From Saururus chinensis (lineage: Eukaryota; Streptophyta; Magnoliopsida; Piperales; Saururaceae): a DNA stretch of 64,000 nt. Made by a program: the position numbers and the translations under genes. Of this stretch, positions 10,901-24,100 are shown piece by piece. Numbering within the stretch: position 1 is the first letter of the stretch; each line of letters begins with the position of its first letter. The notes beneath the pieces were generated by a model. The model saw only the letters and a list, made by a program, of their open reading frames with translations. It did not search any database and had not been told where the DNA came from. The DNA is taken from assembly GCA_035235625.1 (NCBI GenBank), contig CP141144.1, forward strand, positions 18,225,014-18,289,013. Direction: 5' to 3'.

Positions 10901-13900
10901 TTCTTGATGGTAGCAATGGGTACTCATTTTTCTGATCACAAATTTAAACTTTACATGTAGAGTGATTGAAACTCTAGCTTTAGTAAGAAATTACCCTTTT
11001 TTTATGATATACCTTTTTTACCTCTTATCTAACTGAGAATATTATTCAGCATCTGTGATTGAATTGTTTATGCATGTGGTGGTATTATTTCGTTAAGAAG
11101 AAAGAATGTTAATGATAAATAATTAAAAGCTAATATATTATCTCAATGGAAATTATGTTGAATGCTAGTGCAGCCATCCATTCTGGTTGAGGCCGAGTTA
11201 TGAAAGTGGGAGGAGTTGTTAAAGTAAACTACTGAGACAGATGTGAAAGACTATGAAATTTAATGGCAAATAATTGCATATTTAGAGAATAAAAGGAAGC
11301 TCGATTAGACGATAGAGTGGGGGACTCATGTTTATGAAAAATGTGATCACTTGCTTTGTTGACCTTCAGAGATAAGTTAAAGGAGGCCAAAGACGGTGTA
11401 GTTGACCCAGTGATGAGAGACATGAAATTCTGTCATAGTGTGGAAAATGCACATAAGTTCAAAAGCTTTAAGCGAATATTGCTGCCAGCATATGATGGTC
11501 ATCAGTTAAACGATGACTGTAATGGTGGAAGAAGTAGATGTAGCTTTAATCTAATTGGAAAGTTGACAGGTAGATTATGTATTATAGGAAATTTTCTTTG
11601 TCAGTCGCTTATTTAAAACGGGAAATTGATTTTAGCTTTTATGTCTGCATTTGCAATAATCAGCGATTCAGAACTGAAAATTCTATGCGAAGGTTTCCAT
11701 TTAATAAATATAATAGATCAATATCATGTAAGTGATATATGCAAGGAGAATTTTTATGCTAGCTATGAAACCCAAAACTATAATAAATAGATAAAGAGTG
11801 GAGCTCATATTTATTCAATTGATATAAGCAACATTTAGTTGAAACCAGATTATGCTTGTACTCCTAATACCTCCTTCCTTGTGAAGGAAACATTCATCAT
11901 AAAATCCTTTATAAAGACTAACCGGTGGATGTTTATAATAATAAAATCCTTTACAAAAATAACCATTTTTAAGTTTAATTTTAATTTTCTGATGTATCCA
12001 CTTACAGTTGTATAAGTTTTTGCTAAAAGTATGATTTGGGTTTCCATTATGGACAATAATGGTTCTATTTGTATGTAATTGTAACTTCTTAATTCTAAAA
12101 TATAATTCTAGTGGTATACAGAGCTCCTGAAATGCCCAAAACTGCTTGTATGGTTTCAGGATCACTGATTCTTTAAGTAGAGTGCTTAATAATCTTAATC
12201 AAAAGGTTTATCCTTGAATATTTTAGTCACATTTTGCAGTTTTCGATATATTACTTCACTGATTTTGTTCCCTGAGCATTTAGGTAGGTTTTGGTTTTAG
12301 GAATACTTGCTCTATGTGCAGAAGTCTATGCTTGTCTTTCTTCTGTTCCGTTTTATATGTACTTGGGGAAAAATTTTCTGTAGAAAATCTTGCTATATTG
12401 TGGTCACTTGAAATTTATCTTTCTAAATTATTTAGTTGGTAGATAAATTGTTCTAAGAAATTAAAAACTCCTAGATTCTTATCTATATAAATTAGTTATG
12501 TTTTAGGGTCAAAGGTGTAGGTGGTAGGCTTGGAGAATACAAGTGATTGGATGACAGGGGGCTTGGGAGAAGTGGATGGAAAGTTTGGTTGCACGGGGTA
12601 ATATGGAAAGAAGAAAAGGCTTGAGAGGGAAGAGGGGGTGGGGGGAAGATGAAGGCTGCTAGAATAGGGTGATTGTGGGGAAGGTAAAGTTGAAAATAGA
12701 ATCTGAAAGACCAGATTCTGACTTGAATAAGGAAACTAGAGTCCATGAATTTGTTGTGTCTCAACCTTTATTCTTGTAGATTGATAATCCAAGATCTTGG
12801 TGACATAGGGAAAATTTTTTTTTAAGGAAAGTTAATGAAATTAAGGAATGTTACTTCGAATTAAATAAAATCAAGGAAAGTGTGTTTTTTTTTTCCATTT
12901 TGGAAAAAAAGGTTGAGATGAGGGTGAAATTAGGAGGATTTTGGCCTCCTTCAGCTTCCAAGGGAAGTTTTTGAAAACAAAATTGACATATGAGACCTTG
13001 AGATATGAAAATTGCAGGGATATTGATATCTAGACATAATATTTGAGGAGTGTCCCTTTAAATTTGCATATATCCAGATCCAAGTCCTGATCAAAATTTT
13101 ACATCCAGCATATCTACATAGAATCCGTGCTGGTTTTGTTATAATAGTGGTATATCAGGTTTGAATCTAGCTTGGTTTCATTTTTAGAGAAAAAAGCAAC
13201 TAGTCAAGAGAGGCTCCATCCCCTCGAAGCTAGCTTTATCCCATAAACGATTTTGTTGAAAGGGTTTTCATTTTTTAGGACTCTTTCACTCACTATATAA
13301 CTTTGGGAAGTTGCACTTCTCGTTGAGATTCCCTTTTGGTTTAATCTAAATCTCTAAATGAAGAAAGGAAGTTCTACATGAGAATTGTCATTTGTAGTTC
13401 ATTCTCTGGTTCTCTATACTGCCATTCATTTCATTGTCGTAGATTGTGGTATGGATCTTGGCGATCTCTCATTTTTGTATATTTTGATGTTTTAACACGA
13501 TTTTTTTGTTGTTTGAGCCATATACTTCTGGCTAGACCTTCAATATGCATATTGTGCACAAATGCTTTCAGTTGTGCTTGTTGTAAAGTTCGTACAATAT
13601 CATTATCAAAATTAAGTTTATTATAATGTCATTTTTGTGGCAGCTGATTTTTAACTTCTTGGTGGTACTATTTTCATGTAGAGCCTCATAAAAGCATTCA
13701 AGAGATAGCAAAAGGTCTAACCGGTTCACAAATTTCAGTAAAGGTATTTGTGTCTTATATTGTGAAAGAATTGAATTAAGATTTTAGTTTATTTTTATTG
13801 ACATAAAGTGATGGCTGAAGTTGAAGTGAGAGGATTCAAAAACCATGTGATCCATGACTTGGAACATTTGTCAGGATAATGCCTTTTAGTCTGTTTTAAA

Positions 13901-16900
13901 ATTTTCATAACATGGAAAACTTGGGTTGGATGCTTTATATATGCATACACGTAGGCACTTGTGTGTACCAGCTTGCATAATGCTAAATATGCCTTTTCCA
14001 TGCTTATGAGTTGAGTATTTGTCTTAGGCTAGAGGCAAGGCAACATTACAATGAGTTATTACCTCTAACATGCTTTCTTGGTAAAAATATTGAGAGGGTT
14101 CTACAAGAGCAGACCGATGTCCAATGCTGATTTAAATTCACTCTTTTTTGTATGCTTGATGGTGTTGCAAAATGAATGAGTTCAATTTTGCTCTGAATAC
14201 CATTACAAATCTTGCAATTTTAATCAAACTTTAGGTAATATCAGTTCTACAAGAATAAGACTGGCGATAGACCCCTTTCCAGTACTCATACCTCCTACAA
14301 AAATGTAGAGAACTAGACTATTCCATGATTGTTTCTCTTTCTTGTTGAATGAAATTGCAAATTTTTAGAAAAAAGCCACTTCTTTTAAAAGCAGTAAAGA
14401 ACTTGAATAAATTGGAATAAAACTTACAGCCAATATTTATGTTTTTTACATTATACAAGGAAGAGAAGCTGTCTTAAAACTTTCTGCTAAATTTGCTACA
14501 AGTCACCTGTCAATATGGGACTTGCAAGCGTACAGCAAATTTGAAATTATACCTATTCTGAGCTTGCTTTATTTCATGTTAAAATTTGGTTCTGCCAACA
14601 TGCTTAGTAATAGGGTGACTTATAGTTGATATGTACTTATACTTCATCTTTTTCTGTTTTAACAAAACATTCATATTTACATGGATTATAGATAATCCTA
14701 GTTTACATTGATTAAATAAAAAATTTAAAACATGTTCTTATTTATAGTATTTGTATTTTGAGATTTTGTTGGTAATAAACTTTGACTTGCATGGTGAAGT
14801 TTAATTGGTGTGATTTTAACAGATCGTTTGTGCACACATCTACCTTTTAGGTCATACAAGTGGCTGAAAACAAAAGGCTCATATTTTCAGAAAAAGAGGC
14901 TATTTGGTCAAAGTATTTACCCCAAGTTAATGTTGGAGATGTTTTTAATGGAAGAGTAGGTTTTGTGGAGGACTATGGTGCTTTTGTCCACTTGCAATTT
15001 CCTGATGGTATAAAAATCTTTAAGAAAGTGATATGAATATTTATCATCTAGAAAAATGGATGCGGTTTAATTGAATGCTAAATTGTTGCATTGTTTTCCA
15101 GGATGCTATTATCTTACAGGACTAGTTCATGTATCTGAAGTTTCCTGGGATTTGGTTTCTGATGTGAGGGATGTCCTGAATGAAGGTGATGCTGTTCGAG
15201 TAAAGGTTATTCAAATAGATAGGTAAGGGTTTTGAATGAGTAATTATCTGGTTGGGAACATGTTCTGTTTGCCTGAAAAGGCATACTGTCTCTAAGCATT
15301 TTTTACCTTACAATCCCGACTTTTAAGTTTACGTAGAACTCACATTTTTCCTGATAGGAGTTGTCTATGCTTTTGTTTGACTTCTACTATTAGGGCAAAG
15401 TCCAGAATTACTTTATCTATTAAGCAATTAGAAGATGACCCTCTCTTGGAAACACTGGACAAAGTAATTCCTCAGGTACGTATAACATAGATGTGTCTCA
15501 CACCATTTCCTTTTTTTTCTTTTAAATTGTTTGAACACTGCAAGTATAATTAGATTGTAAAACTTGCAGGTGGAATCAAACGTGTGGAACACTCCAGATG
15601 AGTTGATTTCAGAAAATATTCCAGGACTTGAAAATATATGTGAAGAGCTGCTTAAGGAAAATGGGTATGATGCATACTCAACAATTAGATGGTTTTATCC
15701 TGGAAAGAATTAGGATGGGTATTGGCTACATGAAAAATGAACACACGAATTAGACTTTAAGATAATGGTTGATTAAATGCTGCTTTTTGAATGTTTTTCC
15801 CATTCATGCTTACATAGTTTTTGGGTGATATTTATTATTCATTATGTTTAAATATTCTACACATTGGGAGCTTGTACATTTGACTGAAAATATTTTTTAC
15901 ATTGTAAATCCCTTAATAGTATGTCTTTGAGGTATTTTTTTACATTGATATCTATTTTAATGTAATTTTTAATGGCTGTTTTTGCAGTATAAATGACGTA
16001 AAATTAGGGAGAAGAGGTATTGAAAAGCGTGTTGTTTCGCAAGATTTAGAACTTTGGCTTTCAAATGTGAGTCATTTTTTAGATTTACTTCTAGAAGTAA
16101 AATTACACATTGTATACTCGTCTTAATAATGATCTTTATTTTGCATTTAGGTTCCCGTAGAGGACAAACAGTTCACACTCCTTGCTAGAGCCGGTAGACA
16201 GGTAAAAGCTGCCCCCCTTGCCCGGTATTGTTTGTTAAACTAGTATCAAAAGACTTGAACATGCTGCATAATGTAATTGTATGTTTCAAAGCCTTACAGA
16301 ATCAGATAAGTTGAAATGTTATGTACAAACTTAATGGTTACCACTTTGAATAAAATTTTGAACTATGTTATATCATCAGTAGTTATTTTTTTCCTATAAA
16401 ATGGTCGTAAGCTAAGCTTTAGTATGCTATTTATATCTAAAGATTTTGTAGCAAGTAGTGAATCCTCAATTAAGCACAATGTCAGCACGTTGTTTGTCAG
16501 GTCCCATTATACTTTGGCTTTTAATTATCTATAATGCTTTGGCTTTTATGATTTTTGTTCATAACTGCAATTTGGTTTTTGTTGCTGCATAATCTATGTC
16601 TGTCCCTACATCTATCTGTTTGAGCCCGACATGACTTTTGATATGCATTGTTGAGCTGGTCTTTGATCTACATTGTTGAACCATTCCTTAACATCTCGAG
16701 TTTTTAAGGTAACTTGGTTTCAAACATGGTATCAAAGCCCATATCAGCTTAAACCAACAAATGCAGAGACAAACATAAAGATTATCCAACATTTGCTGTT
16801 GTATTTTGCTAAAATCAAGAGCTGAATGCTGAACTTTCAACTATGATGCTCGTTTATCAATTTCTTATTCAGGTCCAAGAAGTGCATCTAACTACAAACC

Positions 16901-16956
16901 TCGATCAGGAAGATATTAAAAAAGCTGTACAGCGTGTGCTAGGACGAGTTCCATGA
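7950..16956 (+). CDS. S1-domain RNA-binding protein, probably plastid-targeted (10 exons)
   Basis: Exons assembled by GT-AG borders and phase: 7950-8219, 10070-10229, 13682-13743, 14851-15007, 15102-15222, 15394-15475, 15570-15664, 15988-16066, 16151-16201 and 16873-16956 (TGA). They join into an open frame of 386 aa. Residues 1-90 are Ser/Ala/Arg-rich and fit a transit peptide. About 105-177 form a first, degenerate S1 OB-fold (EGKIEGCNAGGLLIRF, GFLPYPQL). About 190-271 form a canonical S1 domain (VGDVFNGRVG, DYGAFVHL, LTGLVHVSEVSWD, RITLSIKQLEDDP). The conserved tail includes KRVVSQDLELWLSN and FTLLARAGRQVQEV. Order and length match the Arabidopsis At3g23700-type family (about 390 aa), linked to chloroplast RNA binding. 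The start at 7950 was chosen for the leader; an in-frame ATG at 7845 and later ones at 7953 and 7962 are alternatives. The least certain border is the exon 2 acceptor (10070). Intron 2 is about 3.45 kb. Confidence 0.9.
8636..8817. mobile_element. Stowaway-type MITE in intron 1 of the S1 gene
   Basis: The left end CTCCCTCCTTTCC and the right end in reverse complement CTCTCTCCATCCC form imperfect inverted termini. Both are flanked by TA (8634-8635 and 8818-8819), the usual target duplication of Tc1/mariner MITEs. The 182-bp element has no coding capacity and lies wholly inside the intron. Confidence 0.75.
10230..13681 (+). other. Large intron 2 of the S1 gene
   Basis: About 3.45 kb between the donor AAAG|GTATGG and the acceptor CATGTAG|AGCC. 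Open frames inside it (for example 11356-11616 and 13378-13626 on +, 11815-12165 on -) show no recognisable domain, so I treat them as chance. No intact transposon was recognised. Confidence 0.7.
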
Positions 16957-18329
16957 ACTATAAAGTTGGCTGCTTTTATCAATCCTATGTTCATATCCTG
17001 TGAAGAAATGTAAATTTTGACTCATACCCTGTATCTTTTTCTGTATATCGTCTCAGATATGCTTACTGGATTTACTCCGACACGATTGTGAAACTTATGA
17101 AGCTAGTGCAGTTAAAAGGCACAATATAACTCGGCCTGCACTGATGGTTTGGTTATGATGGTTAAATTGCAGTTTGCACTGTTCTTTTAAGCTCCTTTTC
17201 CAGCTTTTGTCTTGCGCAAATTTTACATCTGAATTGACTAGCAAGTACTAAGATGGTGCAATTCTCTTGGTCCAAATAATTTTAAGAATATGTTCTGTTT
17301 CTAGCTCGTTAATTTGCGAAATATGTTATATGAATTCAAATTGTCGGTCCTAATGTAACGGTATTTGGATCGGTCCGTCACAGATGGGTTAAATCCAGTT
17401 CGAGCTGCATTCTTTGTGGAAGCTTAGGTTGTTGAAATCACCATTATTTAGAAACTTACATCTTCTCGCCCATCTGCTCGCTGCATAGCTGCATTGGACC
17501 CGTGTATGGGCACGGGGCCTGCACATTGTGTGAATGTGTAACATAACTCCATTATTTTGGCTCCGGCCTTCAATTACCATTGTTCAGCCGCATACAAATA
17601 GGTTTCTTCGGCTGCAATTTGATAGCTCATAAGTCTCACAACTCCATTTCTGCCTTCTTGGACGACTTATTCTGTAATGAGATGAGGCAGTGGTCCCAAT
17701 TGACCAGAAGCATGACCCCTAAACTTTTCGGTCAAATTTGAGTCTTGAAATAACTTCAGCAGGCAACAAATCTTCTATGTTTCGGATTTAGCTTGTGTTA
17801 TGTTGGTTGGGTCTTTCTTTATTGAGGGAGAGATTCGGGGTTGAATCTTAGTGCCATATTAGTGGAGGGTGTGTGTGTCTTGCCTATAAAAAAATAAATG
17901 TTATTTGCATAAACTCCATTGACTGGAATGGTCTTCATGTTGAGTATTTGCCTAGAGGTAAGATTCAACTTAGTTTTGGCATGAGCTGAGTAGGGATAAA
18001 GACTACTCAGATTAAAATTGGAATTAAGTGGGGATACCTAGAAAAGGTATTCCACACGTGATCTTCAAAGGATCAGAAGTTTATTCAATTGGACAACCCT
18101 TAGCCCTTCATAAAGTCAAGTGGAGCAAAAAATCCTTGTGTATTTTTTATGATATATTTGATTAATAATACTGCATAAGTAGAGATAAATTTTTGTGCGA
18201 GAGGGTAGTTCTCTACTTTTTAAAGTTTTAGGCCAGAGACACGACCCTCATAAAGTTAAAAGTTAAAGGGTATAATCACAAACCCGCCACGCAAAAAACT
18301 TAATCTTAAGAGGTGCATCAATGGCTCAT
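16957..18329. other. 3' flank of the S1 gene and intergenic sequence
   Basis: The first few hundred bases are probably 3' UTR. Near 17790-17895 a stretch with GGGTTGAATCTT (a B-box-like string) ends in an A-rich run. Its first 33 bp recur at 49845-49877 with 27 matches, which suggests a short SINE-like repeat. No gene was seen. Confidence 0.4.
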
Positions 18330-18850
18330 AGCTTCTAACAAATTTTGCACGTACTAGGAGTGGAAGAGTCCCCAAAAGAACAAGATGACGATAGGTGCAT
18401 AAGCAACAAATAAGCAGGCGACAAAAAACTGACAAGAAATACCCGTCCAGATGAGAGCATCGTCTGGAAAATGAGGAGCTAAAGGAATATTGTGCATATC
18501 AACCTGATCACGAGGAAGAATATATCCAATATACATCATGGAGAAACAATTTTATGGGCCTTTGGTGTTGGAAGCCATGAATTTGATCAAAGTTTAATTC
18601 ATTTACCATTACCGACAACCCACCGAGAACCAACAACTCGAATATTTTGCATCTAAAATACTTCACCACACATAAAGAAGAATTGTGTTTAACTTTGGCC
18701 AATTATGAGAAACAAAGTATTTAGCCTTAAACACCTTACTAAATAAAGGAGTACGATTTGTCAATGACCTCCAACCCTATTTCACTGGGAGAGCAAGAGT
18801 CCAGGAGGAAAGATCACACAAACTCAACCCGCTTTCCGATTTGGTAACAC
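18330..18850 (-). pseudogene. LINE (non-LTR retrotransposon) ORF2 3' relic
   Basis: On the minus strand the frames together show the region that follows reverse transcriptase in plant L1-type elements: FKAKYF, WWSILDAK, a GNGK-type string, SNSWLPTPKAHKIVSP, and then HNIPLAPHFPDDALIW. The last corresponds to the IPLxxxxPDDxLIW block before the zf-RVT domain. Several frameshifts and stops break it. An open frame at 18354-18539 looks like a small membrane protein but is part of this relic. Confidence 0.65.
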
Positions 18851-19229
18851 AGTTTCTCCCGCTTAACAAAAGACAGAACCCAGCTTCACTCACAAGAAGA
18901 AGGTTGGAGAAAAGGAAGGAGGGTTTTTTCTATTCCGATGAACAATAACAAAAGAGTCATAAGGCTACATGTATATAGGGATGCGACTCCCTGTGACATG
19001 CGCCAAGCTGTGTACGCACCAGCTAAGTTGGCCCACTACTTGCTTGTCTTGCCTCTCCAGCTCATATCCATTATTCACTTCCTACGTTACAAAACTAAAT
19101 AAGCAAAGTGATCAAATCAATGTGTAATGGCCTAGGTTTATCTATGACTAGGCTCCAGGGTCTTAACCACTAAGCTTTACTATGAGTGTTAGCTATTAAT
19201 GTCTCAGTGACAATACACACAAAATTCTT

Positions 19230-20010
19230 CATCTTTTCACTTGCTATCACCTATTGGATATTTTTTGCCTTTGACTTGTTAGGTAAATCAACCTTGAAGT
19301 GAACCACTTGTCCACATTTGAAGCATCCCCATTAGGCTTAGAGTTGCCCCCTTTGCCTTGGGGCTTTGTGCACTTCTTCTTGATGTTTTTGTTCTTAAAA
19401 GGTCTTGGACCACCCTTTTTTAAGCCCTATTGAACCAGGTTGGCAAATGCATTTAAGCCCTATTGAACCTTAAGTGATATTGTATCTCTTGTTCTAAGCC
19501 AAGCTAGTGATCGTCAAGAGTCAATTTTTTATCAGTCATGTTTTAACACTATTACCACAGTAATGCTCCAAAGACTTGTGAAGACTATTCAGAATAGTAG
19601 AGACTTGGATGTCTTTTCCTAAAGGGTTGTTGATCCAGCACGTTATCATTGTTCTTCATTTTTATACTGACACTGAGTTTGTAATATCTTGATATGGGCT
19701 TTGGTGTGCACCTCATACCTTTTAGCAAGTGCCTCAAGGATATCCTTGGCAGTTGAGTGCTTCTCAAATAACATTTCCATGGTTGGCTTCATGAAGATCA
19801 GAATTGTAGACCTAGCCTTAAGGTCATTTTCCTTAAACTTCTCATAGGCTCTTTTCATAGTTGCAAAAGAGTTTACCTTGTCCAAGACATTGAATGCCCT
19901 GTATCAATAAAATATGGTGAATCCGCCTCTTCCATGTGACATAATTAGCGGTATTGAGTTTTTTCGGTCTTACTCAAGTTAGCAACAATCATTCTTGAAG
20001 TCATTTTGAT
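19230..20010 (-). pseudogene. Copia retrotransposon gag relic
   Basis: The minus strand encodes a copia-type Gag (UBN2/gag-polypeptide family). A clear stretch at 19646-19885 includes AYEKFKENDLKARSTI, EMLFEKHSTAKDILEALAKRYE and HIKILQTQ. Lower coordinates hold a decayed basic, zinc-knuckle-like segment around 19280-19440. The same-strand primer-binding site lies upstream at 20773-20785, so this is the 5' part of a truncated copia element. Its pol is missing; the next sequence downstream on the minus strand is the LINE relic. Confidence 0.7.
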
Positions 20011-20343
20011 AAGGAAGAGTAAATGCAAATCTACAAATCAAAGAGCAAGGCGATTAATAACTCATAGTATAGATAAAACTTGCTAGTATAATAGATACGT
20101 GATGAGACTCTTCAACAAGTAATACTCTAAACCTAGCTAGGTATTATATTGCAATAGATAAGAAAAAAATATCAACTATTTGTTTTCAACACTTGTACAG
20201 ATTACCACCCAATGAGGCTAAGGTTAAACTCACTTGATATTTTGAAAACAAATTTCAAACAATTATGATGATGCAAAGGAATGCCAAACTTTAGTCAATA
20301 TGAATGACTTGAAGTAACATGTCAAATCCCTAAGTTCAAACAA

Positions 20344-20580
20344 TTACTAAAGACCGATCGATCGCACACCAGATGCTAATCGATCGCTAGTTCATGATAG
20401 GAAGACAATAAGTTTATTGATTGATTGCACAAGTTATCAATTGATTGCTTTTCCCTAAAATTAGGAACATGTCTCTAACCCATTGATCACTAGAGCAACC
20501 CAATCGATCGTTATTGTCTCTGTTTAAATCGATTGAAGAAAAAAGTTTTAGTGATCAATTGCACAAACTTGATGATTGAT
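20344..20580. repeat. Clustered ATCGATCG / ATTGATTG-type degenerate motif
   Basis: About eight variants of an AATYGATYGCACAA-like motif occur in 240 bp, in both orientations, inside the leader of the copia relic. Similar strings (GGGCAATCGATCA and relatives) recur near 30440-30640. They may be shared LTR or leader repeats of a retroelement family. Confidence 0.5.
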
Positions 20581-20772
20581 TGTTGTACATAAAATAGTGT
20601 GTACATGATCAAGTTTTACACTTTTGTTACTTAGAAACATAGGAAAAGGCCTACAAACTTTCTACCACAAGATAATATAGATATGCTCTCATCAACCAAT
20701 CAACATGAATCAAGATTGCAACGAATGAGGAATTTTTTCTCCTTGCTCAATGGCATCCACCACACAATCTAG

Positions 20773-20785
20773 AACTCTAATACCA
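20773..20785 (-). other. Retrotransposon primer-binding site (initiator tRNA-Met type)
   Basis: The minus-strand sequence TGGTATTAGAGTT matches the common plant TGGTATCAGAGC primer-binding site with two changes. It starts one base after the LTR terminus TGCCCAACA, the expected spacing. Confidence 0.7.
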
Positions 20786-20786
20786 T

Positions 20787-21166
20787 TGTTGGGCACAACA
20801 AAAGCTGGAGGTGCGAATCTATGTGGTCAATGACCAGCCTTGTGTGACTCCAAGACACAAGAAATCCCTCCTAAAATAATAAAGCAACAAATAACAATAG
20901 AACAATTGGACTAAATCAATAAATTTTACATACTAAACTTCGAGATTGAAAACGTGGGATGTTGAACAAGTTCCTCCACCCAAACATCATATAAATATTA
21001 GAATAAACACAATAAAGATGTTGACATAAAAAAATCAAAATTCAAAGGCTAGCTCTGAATGAGACCAAAATTTTAAAATAGACAAAGTTTCCAAAGTGGA
21101 CAAAGTCTAAAGAAAAAAAAAGAAGTAAAATATAATCATACACACGTAGGGATGGGTTACTGATGC
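20787..21166 (-). mobile_element. 5' LTR (or its 3' part) of the truncated copia element
   Basis: On the minus strand the repeat ends GTGCCCAACA immediately before the primer-binding site. The outer border at 21166 (TGCA in plus-strand reading) is a guess from the TG..CA rule. No second LTR copy was found in the window to confirm its length. Confidence 0.45.
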
Positions 21167-24100
21167 ACTGAAATAATGTTTAATTAAATATTTTTAAATT
21201 TTAAATTATAATCCTATTTTGTATTAATTCATTGCTTATTTAGGCTATTTATGTTTTGAATATGTTAGTTGGACCTTAGTTGTGTTTGTATGTCTAGATG
21301 GGCTTCAACAAGATCTAAGCAGAAGAGGAAGTGAAGCCCAACTACCCAAAGCTATTTAAAAGTCAAGAATAGGCTTCTAATGGTCCAAACATGCATAAAA
21401 TGGTCGAACATAACCTTTTCGATCTGTTAGATTTCATATTTGCATCAAGAGAACTAAATTCGAGAAGAAGGTGATTTGGACAGATTGATACAACCTTAGT
21501 ATTTTGACTATATCTTTCTATATATAATTTGGATTGATACAATTCTGGTGGTATTGGAAATATGACTTTTGTGGTTATAATTGATATGTCAAGACTAAAT
21601 TCATAATTCTGAAGATATATAGGTCAAATCTGGCATGCAAAGGGACAACTAGTTAACTAACCCGAGGCTAACATATTGAGAATCTTTTCATTGGTTGTGA
21701 TTAATATACATAAGAAAAGACAATGAAGCTGATTGGATAATAAAAAGAAGACTTAAAGATACTTATTTGTTAAATAAATTATTAATTTATTTTATTGATT
21801 TAGAATCTAATCATTGCTAAAGAAGTAACCCCTTCCACTCTTATAAATAGAGAGGTGAACATGGTAGAAGCATCATCTCCTTTTATTTGGAGCTTTCTTC
21901 TCCTATTTTTCTTTTCTTATTTTATAATTTATATTTTTAGTTTTATTATAATGACTCTCTAAGCTCTTCAGCTAAGGCTAGAGGTGATTTGTAAAAATCT
22001 AATGGAGTTATATTCATGTTTCATCAATAGTTTCAAGTAAGTATTAGTTATTTAAAGTAATATTTATTTAATATTATTTATCTTCTTATTTCTTTGTGAT
22101 TTTAACACATTAGATGCTTGAAGACTCTCCTTCTTGATCTTTTATGGTTTTGATACATAGAACTCTTGAAAACATAATTCTTTTTATCATTTATCTATCA
22201 AAAGTATTTCTTATCTTTATTTTTGCTTTAAATGTTCATATCTTCTAGTTAGGTAGAATCTTCATTAAATTCTAACTGAGATAACATGATACATGAAGAA
22301 CATCACTAAATGTTACAATGACCCTTAATGCATTAGTGGTTTCTTTTATTGATTTCTTAACTCTTTATTGCCTCAATATTCTTCTACTCTTTTTCTTAAT
22401 TTTTCTTTCCTCTATTTTTTTGTAATCATTTTCTTTGTTGAAAAAAGCTTTCCTTGTAGATTGACCTTGTCTACTACAATTGGCAAGTAACACAAATATG
22501 AATTTGACTTTTTTGTAGTCTTAGTTTAGCTGTAACAATAGTTACAACCTCTAACAAAAAAAAGCTTTACGTGAAGACTGCATGAGGCTCCCTTACACTC
22601 AAAGATAGCTACAATAGCTAAATTGGCTAAGAAAGGCTTTGTAAGTTTCACATAGTCACATCAAAATAATTACTAATTCAAGGAAAATTGAAAAATCAAA
22701 ATTGAGACCCCATTAATCTCACAGCAAAATTGTCATGAAACCAAAATAACTATAATATATACATAAAAAAAGTAAATTTCAAAGAATTCATAGTACGAAG
22801 AAAAAAAAGTAAGTAAAGAGATTATGTAGAAAACCCCATAGGCCCCACATAAAGAGTGGGAAGACTAAGTCAGAGCCCAAAGGCTCATGATCCGCTACTC
22901 TAAACAAAAAAAAAAGAAATAAAAAAATAAAAAAAAACTAAATAAATGAAATGATAAAACTAAAAAATGATGTGTAAAGAGAGTTATGAAGTGGAGGGGA
23001 CCAAGTCAAAGGTATAATGCTTGGATTTCTCTCACACTCCCCACTCCCCACTAACTCTCCATTAATTAATTTAGTTCCCACTAACCATCCCACTAACTCA
23101 TTCTCAACGTCCTACTAACTCATTCTTCACTTTCCACGAACTACCATTCTAACTCACCTCTCTCTACTTTGCTTAACCCTACAACCCCTAATGTTATGAA
23201 TACCCCTTCATTTACATAAGGAGGGGTTTTTAGCTTTCAAGTCTAAGGAACCTCCAAAAAGCAATCAAGAAGTCCATCACCCACTAAAAGACGTCCATAA
23301 ATTCTAAAAGCCTTGACCTTTTGAAAATCGAAGAAGTTCGAAGAATTGGAAGGCAAGCAGAAGTACTCAAGGAGGAAGAAGAATTTGTACAAGAGATCTC
23401 ATCTTCTAGAAAAAGTTTCTTTGTTTATTCTGTTCTTTTCTTAAAACTAGAAAGTTGTAGTCACTTCTCTTGGCAATTCTCCTTTCTTTTTATTTTAATA
23501 AATTCTAAGTTGTTTTCTTCATTTTGCCATCTAATTGAAGGGTTTTGAAAATTGATTAATCATAACTACTCACTTTAAATTGTAAAGAATAATATTGATT
23601 AATTAAGAGAAGGTTGTCCCACATAAAAAAATGTTATTCTCTATCTCTTGTAAAGAAGATTCATCCGATCCATTGTGGATAGGGAACTACCAAAATCCAC
23701 CAACAAAAGAGAGGTATAGAATCATCTCTTTTGATTTGATTTTTGATCTACCGATGGAGATGAGTCTTCTCTTTTAACTAAAAAAGACTTTTCCTGAGTG
23801 TTAGAGAGAACTACTTGCTGGGAAATACTTGGTTAAAAGAGATGTAGCCTCACCTCAATAGAGAGAAAATTTATATCTGATGTACAATCTGTGAGAGAGA
23901 GAGAGCAATGGAGAAAGAGATAAAGAGTGAGGGGGAGAGTCCATCTCTCACTCTCCTTCCAACTTCCTAACTATGGTTAAATTGTATTCTTTAGTGAATT
24001 GTATAGATTATTATACTAGGTTTATATTACCTTCTATTCAACCTAAGAGATTGATAACTTAAATATTTGAGCAATTGACCAAACTAGACTTCTAGTTTGG

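Noticed and set aside
18354-18539. Small putative membrane protein on the minus strand
   Set aside because: The PLAPHFPDDALIW block and neighbours identify it as a LINE ORF2 relic in a shifted frame.
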